Shown: piece by piece, positions 52,366 to 63,329 of the stretch
How positions within the stretch are numbered: position 1 is the first letter of the stretch
Layout of the letters: every line of letters begins with the position of its first letter
Assembly: GCA_963747315.1 (NCBI GenBank)
Contig: CAVVEQ010000006.1
Coordinates: 372,001-436,000 of the forward strand
Reading direction: 5' to 3'
Length of the DNA stretch: 64,000 nt
Origin: CAVVEQ01 sp963747315
GTDB taxonomy: Bacteria > Chloroflexota > Anaerolineae > Anaerolineales > Anaerolineaceae
Position numbers and translations under genes: made by a program
The notes under the pieces: generated by a model
Database searches by the model: none
What the model was told of the DNA's origin: nothing
What the model saw: the letters and a program-made list of their open reading frames with translations, nothing else

Positions 52366-54922
52366 TTATGGGGCAACAACGACGAACTCGAAGTTGACGA
52401 AGGTGGGCAGAGCCACAACCTTGGAGGCAACCGCGACGGAGAGCTTGCTCGCGCCGGCAGCCAGGGCAGTGGTCTGGTCGGCGGTCAGCTCAATTACAGC
52501 TGCGCCGTCACCGGTAGACAGTGGCATCGCCCCATCCACAGCGACTGCACCGTTGGCATCCACCACCAGGTAGGAAACGCCAGCCAGTTCGTCCGCGGGA
52601 TAAGGTTCACCGTTGAAGGTGATCGCCAGGTTGAAGGTGGCAGGTTGACCCTGGGTGACGGTCGCGGGACCATCAACCACAACGGTGGAAACCTTGGCCT
52701 GGCTGAAGCCGGACCATTTTTCGGCCAGATCAGGATAGTCCGCGAAGTACTTGAGGACCATCGAGCCTTCCACGGGGAAGACCTGGTCGATGTAGAACGG
52801 GCCGGTGCCAACCCACATGTGTTTGTGGGTATCGTAGAAGGCAGCCAGGTTGGCATAGCGGGCAGCCGCTTCGTCCGCGGTCACGTACTGTCCCATGACT
52901 TCGGGGAACGGGATGTATTTCTCTGCTGCGGCTTTATCCAGGTACTGCTTCTGGATTTCCAGGCTCTCGCCAGCGATCAGGCTGGTCTTCGGAACGGCAG
53001 CGCCATCGGAATCGGTGGTGCTGAATTTGAGCGCGCCGTCCACCTGGGCAAGGTACGCCGGGGTGATCCCGTGCCAGGGGGCGGTGCCATAGGAGTAGGC
53101 ATAGCCCGAAACGTTCTGGGAAGGATACCAGGTCGTGATGCTGTTCTCAGCATCCAGGGCATACAGGTCATCGTAGGTGTCGATGGTCAGCGGGTTGGTG
53201 GAGGTGATGCAGACGCCCTTGAAGTGAGTCATCAAAGTGTCGAAGGAAGCCTGGTACTCGGTATCCAGGGCTTTCGAGTCGGCTTTGCCGAGGTCGAAGG
53301 TCAGGATCATGTGCATGACGAAGTCAGCCACGGACATGCTGCTGCCATCGTGCCATTTGGTATCGAACAGGCTGGCAGGATACACAACCGTGCTCTTGGT
53401 CTTGGCGGTGAGGCCTTCGGGATATTTCTCGGCGACGGTGATCCACTTCTGGTTCACGGCATCCCAATCTGCCCAGCACTCGCCGGGGACGGTGATGCTG
53501 TCGACGAATTCAAGGTTCACCCAATCGAGGTTCTTAACGATGGGCAGACCTTTTTGCGCAACCAGGGTGGCGCTCTCAAGCCGTTGGGGCAGAGCCAGGC
53601 CGGTGTAGGGGTCGAACATAACAGCGAAGTCCTGGGTGCCTTTCTGCGGCATGGAATCGTCGATCCAGTTGGAACCGGAAACCGGATTCCAGGCATCCAC
53701 GAGGATTGCGGATTGGGCGATCTTGACCTGTCCGCCTTCCTGACCGTTGATCTTCAGGGTGTACGGCCAGAAAGTGGTCCCGGCGATGCCGGCAGCCAGG
53801 TCAGAGGCAACACTGAGCTTCGTACTGAAGGGGCTGAAGGTGGTGTTGTCGTTGGTCATGGCGCCGTGCCAGGATTCCACCATGTGCATCGGGATGGCCT
53901 GGTTGAACAGGGCATCGCGCTCGTCCAGATTGGCGAAGTTGTTCGTCATCAATTTGGATAAAACTTCGTCATATTCTGGGGTGGGTTTATAGAGCGAGAA
54001 CAGGGGGATCAGCTGGATGCGGTCGGTGTTGTATTGCGCGAACATGTTGCCGTTATCGCGGGAGATGGCGGTGCTGATCCAGCCGGCGGTGTAGTAGTGG
54101 AATTTGCAGGCATCGAGGTCGGAACCCTGCCAGATCGGGGCTGCTTCTGAGCGAATTTTCAGCTGGCGATCCGTGGTGAAGCCGAGGGCATCGAGTTGGT
54201 TGGCGAAGTATTCACCAACCTCTTTGCGTTTGTCTTCGGTGCGGATGAGGCCGATGATGGTGACGGGTTTGCCCTGGTACTGCCATTTTCCATTGGCATC
54301 CTTGGTGGCGCCGAGGGCAGTCATTTCTTCATCGACTACCATCTGGGCTTTTTCCATGTTGTAGCCGTATTCCGCGATGACCTTGCCGATGGCAGGGTGC
54401 ATAGCGGGCATAATCCGGCACGTAGGTATCCAGCACGGTGTAGCGCGGGGTGGCGAGACCGGCAAAGATCTCCTGAACAATATAATCGCGGTCGATCATA
54501 TAGTTCATGGCAGCGCGCATCTTGGCACTGGTGAAAGGATTCAGGACCGTGGTGTCTTTACAGGCAGCCACGTTGACCATCAACTGGTTGAAGCCACCAA
54601 CCGCGGTTACATACTGCAGGTTGGGGTCAGCCTTGACGGTCGCCAGGTCCTCTGCTTTATCGCAGGTCACCGGGTACATGTCCACGGCACCGGCAGAGAT
54701 CTGGGCGATGGCCGGGGCGCAATCGGGGATCGCGCTGAACACGACTTCATCAACCCACGCGCCGGTGCGGGTGGAAGCGGGCACCGCAGTGGGTGCTTCG
54801 GTCGCAACAGGTTCCGCTGGTTCAGCGGGAGCTTCGGTCGCGGCCGGGGTCGCCTGGGCGCAGGCATTGAGAATCATGCTTGCGACAACCAGGAGGCCCA
54901 AAACGGTCATAAGTTTCTTCAT
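52366..54922 (-). CDS. Family 5 extracellular solute-binding lipoprotein of the peptide ABC transporter (frameshifted)
   Basis: About 851 residues after removing one base at 54399-54401, joining VPDYARY to HPAIGKVIAEYGYNM. The signal peptide ends in a lipobox (LNAC), followed by an Ala/Pro/Glu linker. The family 5 body is present in two parts (RAAMNYMIDRDYIV, KWHDGSSMSVADFV), but the order of blocks differs from OppA: elements usually near the middle come before a WHDGSSMSVAD block that is normally N-terminal. The last ~105 residues (VVVDGPATVTQGQPATF) look like an added Ig-like domain. ATG at 54922 with GGAGGAG. It probably feeds the permeases at 51140 and 49799; the ligand is unknown. Confidence 0.88.
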
Positions 54923-55066
54923 GATCAATCTCCTCCATCAAAATGTTTTGGTATTGCTTAACTTCTTGCTTAAATCGAAAAACTGAGCTTTAGGAAACCA
55001 CCTCCTTCGCTTGCCGAACAGGGATGCGACTATTTCTCACCAAAAAAACCTCTAGAGAGCAAAAAA

Positions 55067-55095
55067 AGTGTAGCATATCAAAAAACCAAAGTCAA
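55067..55095 (-). promoter_or_regulatory. Promoter of the ABC transporter operon
   Basis: TTGACT (55090-55095), 17 bp, TACACT (55067-55072) on the minus strand, an excellent sigma70-type match. The leader to the ATG at 54922 is ~138 nt. The 54923-55237 gap holds this promoter and nothing else recognised. Confidence 0.75.
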
Positions 55096-55237
55096 GCAGT
55101 CACCTGTCCTTGATCGAGTATTTTCGCCAGCTGTGATGTTAACGCCGGTGTGGTGCAGACCAGATAAATTGACCGAGAGTTTTCCAAGTATACATCACTT
55201 TTTTGGATTTTCTATCCGGAATTTCGAATTGTCTGGA

Positions 55238-57190
55238 CTACTTCGGCGGGCAATTCAACCCGTAGTCCAGGTTTTCCAGATTCCAGAATTCACTTCGCGA
55301 GCTGATATCCACCTCCAACCCGCACAGATCCGGGCGGGAGATCGCGATCTTCGGTTGGTAGAAAAGCGGAATGTCCGCCAGTTCCGCAGCGAGAATCCCC
55401 ATGGCTTTCTGAGCCGATTCCTTGTTCACGACAGCAGTCAAACCCGCACCCAACGAAAGCTTGCACGCTGTATCGAATTCGACATTTGCATACCCGGTGA
55501 TATTGGCACCGCCGAATTCCTCCCCCAGCCAGTTATTCGCTGAAGACGGTATCTCTGAACTCAGGTAAAGGAAGCAGGGAGGGATCTCTCCGACAGCCCA
55601 GGCAAATTGAGCCAGGTCGAAGTTTCGTCCGAACATCACCCCTTCCGGCCCGGTATCATAAAGTTGATCGGGCGACAGGGGATTCACGGTAACCTCAATA
55701 CCGCATTCCGCCAGGGAAGCCCGAAAAACCTCCGCGGCTTTGATATGTTGCGCTGAATCGGTGGTGACATATGAAATACTGAATGGGGTTCCATCCGGAA
55801 CACTGGGAATGCCCTGTGCTGTGCGCGGAGTGACCGGATCACCATCCAGATCCTTCCAACCAGCTTCATCCAGCAGTTTCATCCCAGCCGCTGGATCAAA
55901 GCCATAATTTGTCAGGTTGGGATCAAAGAGCGGGTGTGTAGGGGGGAGGTAACTGTTGGCGGTTTTAGTGAGATTGTTGTATGCCTCAACCACAGCCTTG
56001 TCGCGGTCCAGGCAATAGGCAATAGCCTGGCGGGTGCGGATATCTCCGAAGAAATCCGGCCGGTCCCCCTGGCTGGTTTGGATGCCGTCGTCATAGGTGG
56101 AGGGTTTTATCCCTATCGCCAAATGTTCCCATTCGGGGCCAAGCCCGCTGTAGACAGCGGTCTTATTCTTCAGCTCCGCGTCGCGGATGATCTGGGTTTG
56201 CTCCTCAAGGCGGGTGGTCTGGTCCACGATATCGCATACCCCGGTCAGTTGTGCCGCCACGTTGTTATCGGCAATATCCCCCAGGAAGCGGAAAACCAGG
56301 ACATCGAACTTGGGCAATCCCTCTCCCGCCCGGAAATAATCAGGGTTCTTCACCAGGCGGATGTGGTCCCCCTTGACCCATTCATCGATCTTGTACGGAC
56401 CCCAGCCGATCGGTTGCTGATTGGTCTCAGCAGCTGTCAGTAGTTCGGCGGCAGTCATCTCTCCCAGGATATGCTCCGGTAGGGGTAACCAGAAAAAATC
56501 AGCAAGGTCGTTTACCTGCAGTCCGGGTTTACCTATCCAGCGTACGGTGCGCTCATCAATCGCTTCGTAAACATCGGTGAGATCAGTGGATTGTTTGAGC
56601 GTTGGTGTATCAGGGTTCGCTGCAACATTATATGAAAAGACCGAATCAGTTGCTTTCACCGGTTCACCGTCCGACCATTTGATCCCGGATTTAAGCCGGT
56701 AGGTCGCGATCAGCCGGTCTACGGATAGCGGTGAGCTGCCATCCCAGGTGACCACACAGGAGCTTTCCATGCAGCCGGAGGGGTAAACGGTCACGCCCTT
56801 TTCCAGGGGTACCAGCCGGCCATCAACATCAACCACCATATCTCCTGCCTGCAGCGGCATCGGTTGGGCGGAGGCGTCGCCATCGGCGAGCGATGGCAGT
56901 TTATCCAGGATCACCGGGAAGGATTCGTAGCCGCGGGTATCGATCGGGCCGTCGTAAATCGCCTCCAGCACAGACCACATCGCGCGCCCGTTCCCGTTGT
57001 ACATATAAAGGGAAGAGGGTTCCTGCCCCAGGCAGATGGTCAACAGCCGCTCAGGGATTGGCGTAGCTGTGGCTGTCGGTTCCGGAGTGGGCGTGGCGGG
57101 CGGAGAGAATAAACCCTGTTGCGAACAAGCCGCAAGCATCGCTGCGGCGAGGATTAGGAAGATTAGAGTGCGGGTTCTTATCTTATGCAT
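55238..57190 (-). CDS. Family 5 extracellular solute-binding lipoprotein, second copy
   Basis: About 650 residues. The lipobox (MLAAC) is followed by a Pro/Thr linker (TPTPEPTATATPIP), then the SBP_bac_5 body in the usual order: LLTICLGQEPSSLYMYNG, LKSGIKWSDGEPVKATDSVFSYN, ROG-type middle and AIAYCLDRDKAVVEAYNN. No permease is adjacent in its own run, so it may share the DppBCDF-like transporter, whose promoter lies just downstream. ATG at 57190 is preferred; a TATAAT ends 8 nt upstream. It follows rsgA by 23 bp. Confidence 0.88.
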   Translation of the reverse strand: MHKIRTRTLIFLILAAAMLAACSQQGLFSPPATPTPEPTATATPIPERLLTICLGQEPSSLYMYNGNGRAMWSVLEAIYDGPIDTRGYESFPVILDKLPSLADGDASAQPMPLQAGDMVVDVDGRLVPLEKGVTVYPSGCMESSCVVTWDGSSPLSVDRLIATYRLKSGIKWSDGEPVKATDSVFSYNVAANPDTPTLKQSTDLTDVYEAIDERTVRWIGKPGLQVNDLADFFWLPLPEHILGEMTAAELLTAAETNQQPIGWGPYKIDEWVKGDHIRLVKNPDYFRAGEGLPKFDVLVFRFLGDIADNNVAAQLTGVCDIVDQTTRLEEQTQIIRDAELKNKTAVYSGLGPEWEHLAIGIKPSTYDDGIQTSQGDRPDFFGDIRTRQAIAYCLDRDKAVVEAYNNLTKTANSYLPPTHPLFDPNLTNYGFDPAAGMKLLDEAGWKDLDGDPVTPRTAQGIPSVPDGTPFSISYVTTDSAQHIKAAEVFRASLAECGIEVTVNPLSPDQLYDTGPEGVMFGRNFDLAQFAWAVGEIPPCFLYLSSEIPSSANNWLGEEFGGANITGYANVEFDTACKLSLGAGLTAVVNKESAQKAMGILAAELADIPLFYQPKIAISRPDLCGLEVDISSRSEFWNLENLDYGLNCPPK

Positions 57191-57213
57191 GGTCATAGAT
57201 TATATCTTAGGCA

Positions 57214-58116
57214 TCAACCAAAGCGCAGGCGCAGGTAGGATTCATATCGATCGGGGTCAACCCTCCCCTCCTCCACTGCCTTAATGACGGCACACCCGGG
57301 TTCATCCCGGTGGGTGCAATCGTTGAACTGGCAGTCCGAAACGAGGCCGCGCAGCTCGGGGAAGTAACCGTCCAATTCCTCCGGCTGGGTATCCCAAAGC
57401 GCCAGGCTGCGCAAGCCGGGCAGATCCGCCACGTAACCACCGCCCGTGATCGGAAACATCTCCCGCACATTCGTCGTGTGGCGCCCTTTTTGGTCCTGGC
57501 TCGCGTGCACCTCGCGTACCTTCAATCCCAGCCCGGGTTGGATATGGTTCAGCAGGCTGGTTTTTCCCACGCCAGAGGGGCCTGCCAGCGCAGAGACCTT
57601 ATTGGCAAGAAATTCCTTCAAGGTTTCAATACCCTCTCCGGTGTAAGTGGAGGTGAACAGCACCGTGTAACCGAGGGGGGGATAGGCGGAAAAAATCTCG
57701 TGCGCCTGGTCCAAACCGGTCAGGTCGACCTTGTTGCCAACGATAACCGCCGGGATGGCGTTCTTCTCCGCCACCACCAGGAAGCGGTCCAGCATGCGCA
57801 GATGCGGCTCGGGCTGGGTGCAGGCAAACACCAATACCACCTGGTCCGCATTGGCCAGGAGGATCTGGCGGTAAAAACCCTTCGGTTGGGGATCTAAACG
57901 GGAAAGGCACTTCCCCCGCGGGAGGATGGCTTCGATCATGCCGCTGCCTTCGGGCAGGCGCATGATCTCCACCCGGTCGCCCACGGAGATGACTTCCTCC
58001 TGGATGGTGCGCCGTTTCAGCCTTCCCCGCAATCCGCAGACGATCACACCCTGATCCGTCTGGACAGTGTAAAAACCGGATTGCAGCCGGATCACCCGGC
58101 CGGAAATGGTTTCCAC
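57214..58116 (-). CDS. rsgA: Ribosome small-subunit-dependent GTPase RsgA
   Basis: About 300 residues from a GTG at 58116, which overlaps the end of the PBP gene; a further upstream start would lie inside it. N-terminal OB fold (GRVIRLQSGFYTVQTDQG), circularly permuted GTPase with NKVDL (G4) before GPSGVGKTSLLN (G1), then TNVREMFP and DLPGLRSLAL (G3). The C-terminal zinc finger has CQFNDCTHRDEPGC. It helps late 30S maturation. Co-transcribed with the PBP gene upstream. Confidence 0.94.
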   Translation of the reverse strand: METISGRVIRLQSGFYTVQTDQGVIVCGLRGRLKRRTIQEEVISVGDRVEIMRLPEGSGMIEAILPRGKCLSRLDPQPKGFYRQILLANADQVVLVFACTQPEPHLRMLDRFLVVAEKNAIPAVIVGNKVDLTGLDQAHEIFSAYPPLGYTVLFTSTYTGEGIETLKEFLANKVSALAGPSGVGKTSLLNHIQPGLGLKVREVHASQDQKGRHTTNVREMFPITGGGYVADLPGLRSLALWDTQPEELDGYFPELRGLVSDCQFNDCTHRDEPGCAVIKAVEEGRVDPDRYESYLRLRFG

Positions 58117-58127
58117 GGGTTCCGGGG

Positions 58128-60325
58128 TTATGGCTGCGGCGTTTCCACCGCCCCCCCTTCGGGGGTGGGCGTGCGCGTCACATAATAAGCGGATTCCCAC
58201 GGGAAGAGCGCCAGCGGCAGCCCAAAGTATTTTTCCACCACGCGGCGGAAGATCGGCGCGGCAATTTCCGAACCCTGTCCGGCGTTCTCCACGATCACAA
58301 CCACGATGATATCCGGCTGGTTCTCGATATTCGCCGCGGTGTACCCGCCAAACCAGGCGTGGGCTTCCCCGCCCGGGTTTTGCGCGGTTCCCGTCTTTCC
58401 AAAGACAGGAATGGATAGACCCATCATCGCGCGGTGGGCGGTACCACGCTGCTCTTTAACTACCATGCGCATGGCAGATTGGACTGTTTCCAGTGTTTCC
58501 TTGGAAACCGGCAGCTCGCCGGATTCCTGCGGCTTCAGTACATTTTCTGCACTTCCATCCGGGGAAACGATCTTTTCGATGATCTGCGGCACATGGAGTT
58601 TGCCGCCGTTACTGACCGCTTCGATGAATTTTGCCGTTTGAAGCGGGGTGACCAGCATCTCGCCCTGGCCGATCCCCTGCTGGGCAGCCGCACCGTCATC
58701 CTGCGGGGTGGGGTTCTGCCCTGCATCATCCGCAATGGCTTCGATGCCGGTCAGGCTCCCCAGCCCAAATCCGCTGGCGATATTGGATAGGTAAAATGCA
58801 CCCTTCTGCCGGAAAAGCTCCAACCCGGCGTGATAGAACCACGGATTGCAGGAGCGCATCAATCCTTCCACTAGAGTCAGGATCCCATCCGGAGGCAGTC
58901 CTTTTGCCAGGGTCCAGTTTTCAAGGGTTAGATTGGGGATTTCAGTCCAGACATTCTGGCAATCATATTTTGAATCCGGTTTGAAAACTTCGCTTTCCAA
59001 CGCAGCTGCCATTGTGATGATCTTATAGACCGATCCGAGCGGATATACACCCTGCGCTGCACGGTTGAGCAGCCGGTTGCTGCCATCGTTCAGCAGGTTG
59101 CCCAACTGACTGTTATTGACATTTCCGGCGACGAACAGGTTGGAATCCATATTGGGGGAGGAAGCCATGGCCAGTACCCGGCCGGAGTTCTTCTCAAGCA
59201 CGATGATCGCTCCTGAAAATCCATCCAGAGATTTCTGGGCGACTTCCTGCAGGGGACCATCCAGGGTGGTGTAAATATCCTTGGGGGGCTTTGATTCCAT
59301 TTCGATCAATCGGGTAACAACGGACCCGTCCGGGCGGATCACGTAGAGTGAAGCGCTCGGTTTTCCGGCCAGGATATCCTCTCCCCACTGCTCCAGACCG
59401 AATTGACCGACGGTTTCGTCCCCGGCGTAACCCTTCAACCGGTATTCGTCGATCTGCTCCGGAAATATGGATTGCACATATCCGACAGTCTGTGGCGCGA
59501 GGGAATCCGGGTAGAAACGGCCGTTATAAAGCGAGATCTTCAAACCTTCCAGGGTGGTAAGGTAATCGAATTTTCGATCCACGATCGAGCGGTTGACTTC
59601 ACCAATTGGTACGTACCAGTCCGCCTGGGAAGCCTGGATATCGGCATCGATGGATTGCGCTGTGCGTCCGGTGAGCAGCGCCAGTTGCGCCACCACTTCG
59701 GGCATCATGCCTTCTGCCACCTGCCCGGGCACCACGCCCAGGGCGTAGGCATCCGCGTTGGTGGCTAAAACCTCCCCCTTGCGATCGTAGATATTCCCGC
59801 GGGAAGGCCATTTCACATCCAGCGAAAGCTGGTTGCCGCCTTCCAGCTCTGGCATCATCAGCCCGTCGTTCCACTGCACCTTCCAGGCACCGCCCTCCAG
59901 CACCAGGTTCATCACCATTTGACGGTTCAGGTCACCCAGCAGTGCCGTGGTGAAGTCCACGTTGTAACCCACTTGTGCCGAGGAAGGATTGGTCAGCGAA
60001 GAAGGGATCGAAAAATCGAGTTTTTGCAGGGTAAGGCTGCGGGCGAATTCCTGGTACTTTTTGGTAAATTCCTCTTTTGAGATGGCATCCCGGCTTGCTC
60101 CGCTGAGAAATTCGTACATCCCGTCAAAATTGTTGTTCTGCCAGGCGGTCAGGAATGCCGCCGCGGCATCCTGCGCGTTGGGTGTATCGGTGATATCCAC
60201 CACCGGCGTTGGCAGGCTGGAAGTGGCGGTCGGTTGCGGCCCTTCTGTTCCAGTGGGGGTTTTTCCGCCTCCGCAGGCGGCTAGATATCAGCGGTATTAG
60301 GATAAATAATCGATAAGACCTTCAT
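58128..60325 (-). CDS. Class B penicillin-binding protein, lipoprotein with MecA-N-like domain (two frame breaks in signal peptide)
   Basis: About 731 residues. The body is open from ~60260 down. Upstream, an ATG at 60325 with AGGAGGAAT begins MKVLS, and removing one base near 60308-60311 and one near 60281-60284 rebuilds a signal peptide ending in LISAAC and leading to GGGKTPTG; as read, a TAG at ~60285 stops it. Residues ~50-150 are an NTF2-like MecA-N domain (FLTAWQNNNFDGMYEFLS), then a PBP dimerisation domain (RGNIYDRKGEVLATN) and a transpeptidase with SVYK, SCN and KTGT. It crosslinks peptidoglycan outside the membrane. Similar lipoprotein PBPs (PBP2a/PBP3 type) are known from Gram-positive bacteria. 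Confidence 0.88.
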
Positions 60326-60353
60326 GATTCCTCCTGGCATAGCTGCCAAGTTT

Positions 60354-61022
60354 TCATCCGATTTCTTCTCCGGCCAGCACCTTTTCCCAGATGGGGCAAT
60401 CGTAACCAAGTTGTGCCCTGCATATATCCGGGGGATTTTTCTTGAGGAGAACCTTTCGATCTTTCAATTCCCTCAGTAGGTGGCAGAGCGGTAGTCCCAT
60501 CACGTTGGCCATGCACCCGGAGAATTCGGGTACAGGGTTGAAATCACGGTTCTGAATGGCATAGGCGCCGGCTTTATCCAGCGGGTCACCGCTGCGAACG
60601 TAATCCAGGATCTGCTCTGAAGTGAGCGGTCTCATCTGCACCCGGGATTCGCACAAAACCTTTTTTTGGCTGCAGTCGTCAAGATTATAGATGATAAGGC
60701 CTGTGTCGACAAAGTGCTGCCGGCCGCTCAGTTGCTCCAGCATCCTGGCAGCATCCTCCGAATCGACCGGTTTTCCCAGGATATCTCCCCCATCGACCAC
60801 GATGGTATCGGCGGAGATGATCGTCCAGTTCCCTTCCAGATTCCTGGCTGCAGCCAGTACCTTTTCCTCCGCCACACGCAGCGCGTGCCCGCGCGGGTCC
60901 TCTCCCTGCAGGGGAGTTTCATCGATCGAACCATCCAGGCATTCGAAAGTCATTCCCAGCCAGGAAAGCATCTCCCGGCGTCTTGGAGATTTGGAGGCCA
61001 GGGCTAGTGGTGGAAAAAACAT
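60354..61022 (-). CDS. maf: Maf family nucleoside triphosphate pyrophosphatase
   Basis: About 222 residues from the ATG at 61022; a start at 61031 adds three. Family blocks: LALASKSPRRREMLSWLG, the catalytic SADTIVVDGGDILGKP, and KAGAYAIQ. It hydrolyses non-canonical or selected NTPs to NMP plus pyrophosphate and is linked to septum control in some bacteria. The end carries an extra ~20 residues (PPDICRAQLGYDCP) beyond usual Maf. A TAGAAT box lies 7 nt before 61022. Divergent from xpt. Confidence 0.92.
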   Translation of the reverse strand: MFFPPLALASKSPRRREMLSWLGMTFECLDGSIDETPLQGEDPRGHALRVAEEKVLAAARNLEGNWTIISADTIVVDGGDILGKPVDSEDAARMLEQLSGRQHFVDTGLIIYNLDDCSQKKVLCESRVQMRPLTSEQILDYVRSGDPLDKAGAYAIQNRDFNPVPEFSGCMANVMGLPLCHLLRELKDRKVLLKKNPPDICRAQLGYDCPIWEKVLAGEEIG

Positions 61023-61051
61023 GAAAATCATTCTAACACAGCGCTTTTTGG

Positions 61052-61080
61052 TTGACGTTTCCCTTAAAGAAATCTAATAT
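61052..61080 (+). promoter_or_regulatory. Promoter of the xpt-guaA operon
   Basis: TTGACG (61052-61057), 17 bp, TAATAT (61075-61080). The leader to the ATG at 61113 is only ~25 nt, with AGGAGGA at 61102-61108, so there is no space for a purine riboswitch. Confidence 0.75.
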
Positions 61081-61112
61081 TATCTATCTTTGAAACGACG
61101 CAGGAGGAACGT

Positions 61113-61685
61113 ATGCAGGTATTAAAGGATCGAATCCGCGAAGAAGGGAAGAACCTCGGCAATGGCATCCTCAAGGTGGATAGTTTTATCAACCACCAGG
61201 TGGACCCCATGCTGATGGATGCCTGCGGAGCCGAGCTTGCCAACCGCTTTCGCCATCTCAACCCGGTGCACATCCTCACCGCCGAGATCTCGGGCATCGC
61301 TCCGGCGCTGATGACCGCCCTGCACCTCGGTATCCCGGTCATTTATGCCCGCAAGGTCAAGCCGGTCACGATGCCCGACCAGGTTTTTCTGACCCTGGCG
61401 CCCTCCCACACAAAAGGACGCATGGTGGAGCTGATCCTCTCGCCCGAAAACATCACTCGCGGCGAAAAACTGGTGATCATCGACGACTTTCTGGCCTCGG
61501 GGATGACCATCCTGGGTCTTGCCCGCCTGGCAGAAGCCGCCGGAGCGGAGGTCGTGGGCATTGGCGCGCTGATCGAGAAATCCTTCGAAAAAGGGCGCGA
61601 GAACCTTTCAGGGATGAGGATTCCCATCGAATCCCTGGTGCGAATCACCAGCATGGAAGATGGCGGCATCGAGATCGGGGATTAG
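61113..61685 (+). CDS. xpt: Xanthine phosphoribosyltransferase
   Basis: 190 residues, Firmicutes-type Xpt length. It makes XMP from xanthine and PRPP. Blocks: DSFINHQVDPMLM, ISGIAPALMTALHLGIPVIYARK, and the PRPP-binding loop VIIDDFLASGMT. The strong AGGAGGA and its own promoter precede it; guaA follows 17 bp later, and GuaA turns XMP into GMP, so the two form a guanine nucleotide salvage unit. Confidence 0.94.
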   Translation: MQVLKDRIREEGKNLGNGILKVDSFINHQVDPMLMDACGAELANRFRHLNPVHILTAEISGIAPALMTALHLGIPVIYARKVKPVTMPDQVFLTLAPSHTKGRMVELILSPENITRGEKLVIIDDFLASGMTILGLARLAEAAGAEVVGIGALIEKSFEKGRENLSGMRIPIESLVRITSMEDGGIEIGD

Positions 61686-61702
61686 GAAGAGCGCCACAAT
61701 CC

Positions 61703-63255
61703 ATGGACGAATGGATAGCCATCATCGACTTTGGGTCGCAGTACTCGGCCCTAATTACCCGCCGTTTGCGGGAACTGGGCATATATTCCGAGCTCCTACC
61801 CGCATCCACGACGGGCTATAAACGTGAAAAGAGACTGCCTTAAGGGCATCATCCTCTCCGGAGGCCCCCGCTCAATATACGAGCCTGGCGCTCCCGCCCT
61901 GGATGCCTCGCTGCTGGACATAGGCGTACCTGTACTGGGTATTTGCTACGGGATGCAGTCGATCGCCCAGGCGTTGGGCGGTCATGTCGAAAAAGCTTCC
62001 GCGCGGGAATACGGGCGCGCCAGGGTCAAGGTGGCTTCTGATAATCCGCTCCTGCCGTGGGGTATCCTGCCGGTTTGGATGTCACACGGCGACCAGGTCG
62101 TAACCCTGCCCCCTGGCTTCCACGTTCTTGGAAAAAGTGCCACCTGCCCCATCGCCGCCATGGCGGATGAAACACGGCGCATCTACGCCATTCAATTCCA
62201 CCCTGAGGTGGAGCAGACCCTGCACGGCGGGGAGATCCTGCGCCGTTTCGCCCTGGAGATCTGCCGCTGTCGCGGCGATTGGCAGCCTGCCTCAATCATC
62301 TCTGAAGCAGTTGCCTCCATACGGGAACAGGTGGGGAAGGCCAGAGTGCTTTCAGCGCTTTCCGGCGGAGTGGATTCCGCCGTCGCCACCGCCCTGGTGC
62401 GGGAAGCGGTCGGAAATCAGCTCGCCGCGGTATTCGTGGATACCGGCCTGCTGCGCAAGGGTGAGCCCCAGGCTGTGGAAGCCGTTTTCCGCCCTATCCT
62501 CGGGGAGAACCTGGTGGTTGTGGATGCCTCCGCTGATTTCTTCGGTGTCCTGAAAGGGGTTTCTGATCCGGAGACGAAGCGCAAACGCATCGGCGGCCTT
62601 GTTCATCGAGACCTTTCGCAAAACCGCGGTCAGCCTGGGGGATTTCCCCTTCCTGGTGCAGGGCACCATCTACCCGGACGTGATCGAATCCAGCGGATCC
62701 GGCAGCAAATCCTCGGAGCGGATCAAATCCCATCACAACGTGGGCGGCCTGCCGGAGGATATGCCCTTCCAGGTGGTGGAGCCGCTGCGCAGGCTGTTCA
62801 AGGATGAGGTCCGCAGGGTGGGCGAGGAGCTGGGTTTGCCGGAGGCGATGGTCTGGCGGCAGCCCTTCCCGGGGCCGGGTCTGGCGGTGCGCTGCCTGGG
62901 AGAGGTCACACCTGAAAGAGTCGCCATCTTACAAGAAGCGGATGCGATCTTCACGGCTGAGCTTGCCCGCGCAGGATTGCTGGGTAAAACCGGTGCGAAA
63001 AAAACGGTTTCGCAGGCTTTTGCGGTGCTGCTGCCTGTGCGCTCAGTGGGGGTGATGGGCGACGGGCGCACCTACCAGGAGGTGGTTGCCCTGCGCGCCG
63101 TGCAAACCTCCGATTTCATGACCGCAGAGTGGTACCCCCTGCCCCATAGGCTGCTTGCGCGGATATCAAACCGCATCATTAATGAAGTGCGCGGGGTCAA
63201 CCGGGTGGTCTACGATATCACCGGCAAGCCACCGGCGACTATTGAGTGGGAATGA
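61703..63255 (+). CDS. guaA: GMP synthase, glutamine-hydrolysing (two frameshifts)
   Basis: About 516 residues after removing one A from the A4 at 61827-61830 (joins GYKRE to RDCLKGIILSGGP) and one G near 62594-62597 (joins KRKRIG to ALFIETFRKTA). The N-terminal glutaminase has VLGICYGMQ with the catalytic Cys and FHPEVEQT with the His-x-Glu. The ATP pyrophosphatase has the P-loop SGGVDSAVA, and the C-terminal dimerisation domain ends in PPATIEWE. It aminates XMP to GMP. The corrected length is normal, so both breaks look like sequence errors. Confidence 0.95.
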
Positions 63256-63329
63256 TAGGAATTAGATAACCCATTTCAACCTGCTCCGGATTTCTCCTTA
63301 ATTTCAATCCGTTGAATTACAATAACTTC

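Noticed and set aside
58128..60325. Selenocysteine or stop read-through in the PBP signal peptide
   Set aside because: The interrupting codon is TAG, and two one-base corrections give a perfect lipoprotein signal.
61032..61112. Purine riboswitch before xpt
   Set aside because: A good promoter at 61052-61080 leaves only ~25 nt of leader, too short for the aptamer.
61703..63255. Programmed frameshifting in guaA
   Set aside because: Two separate breaks without slippery heptamers or following stop-hairpin order, in an essential gene of normal corrected length; sequence error is simpler.
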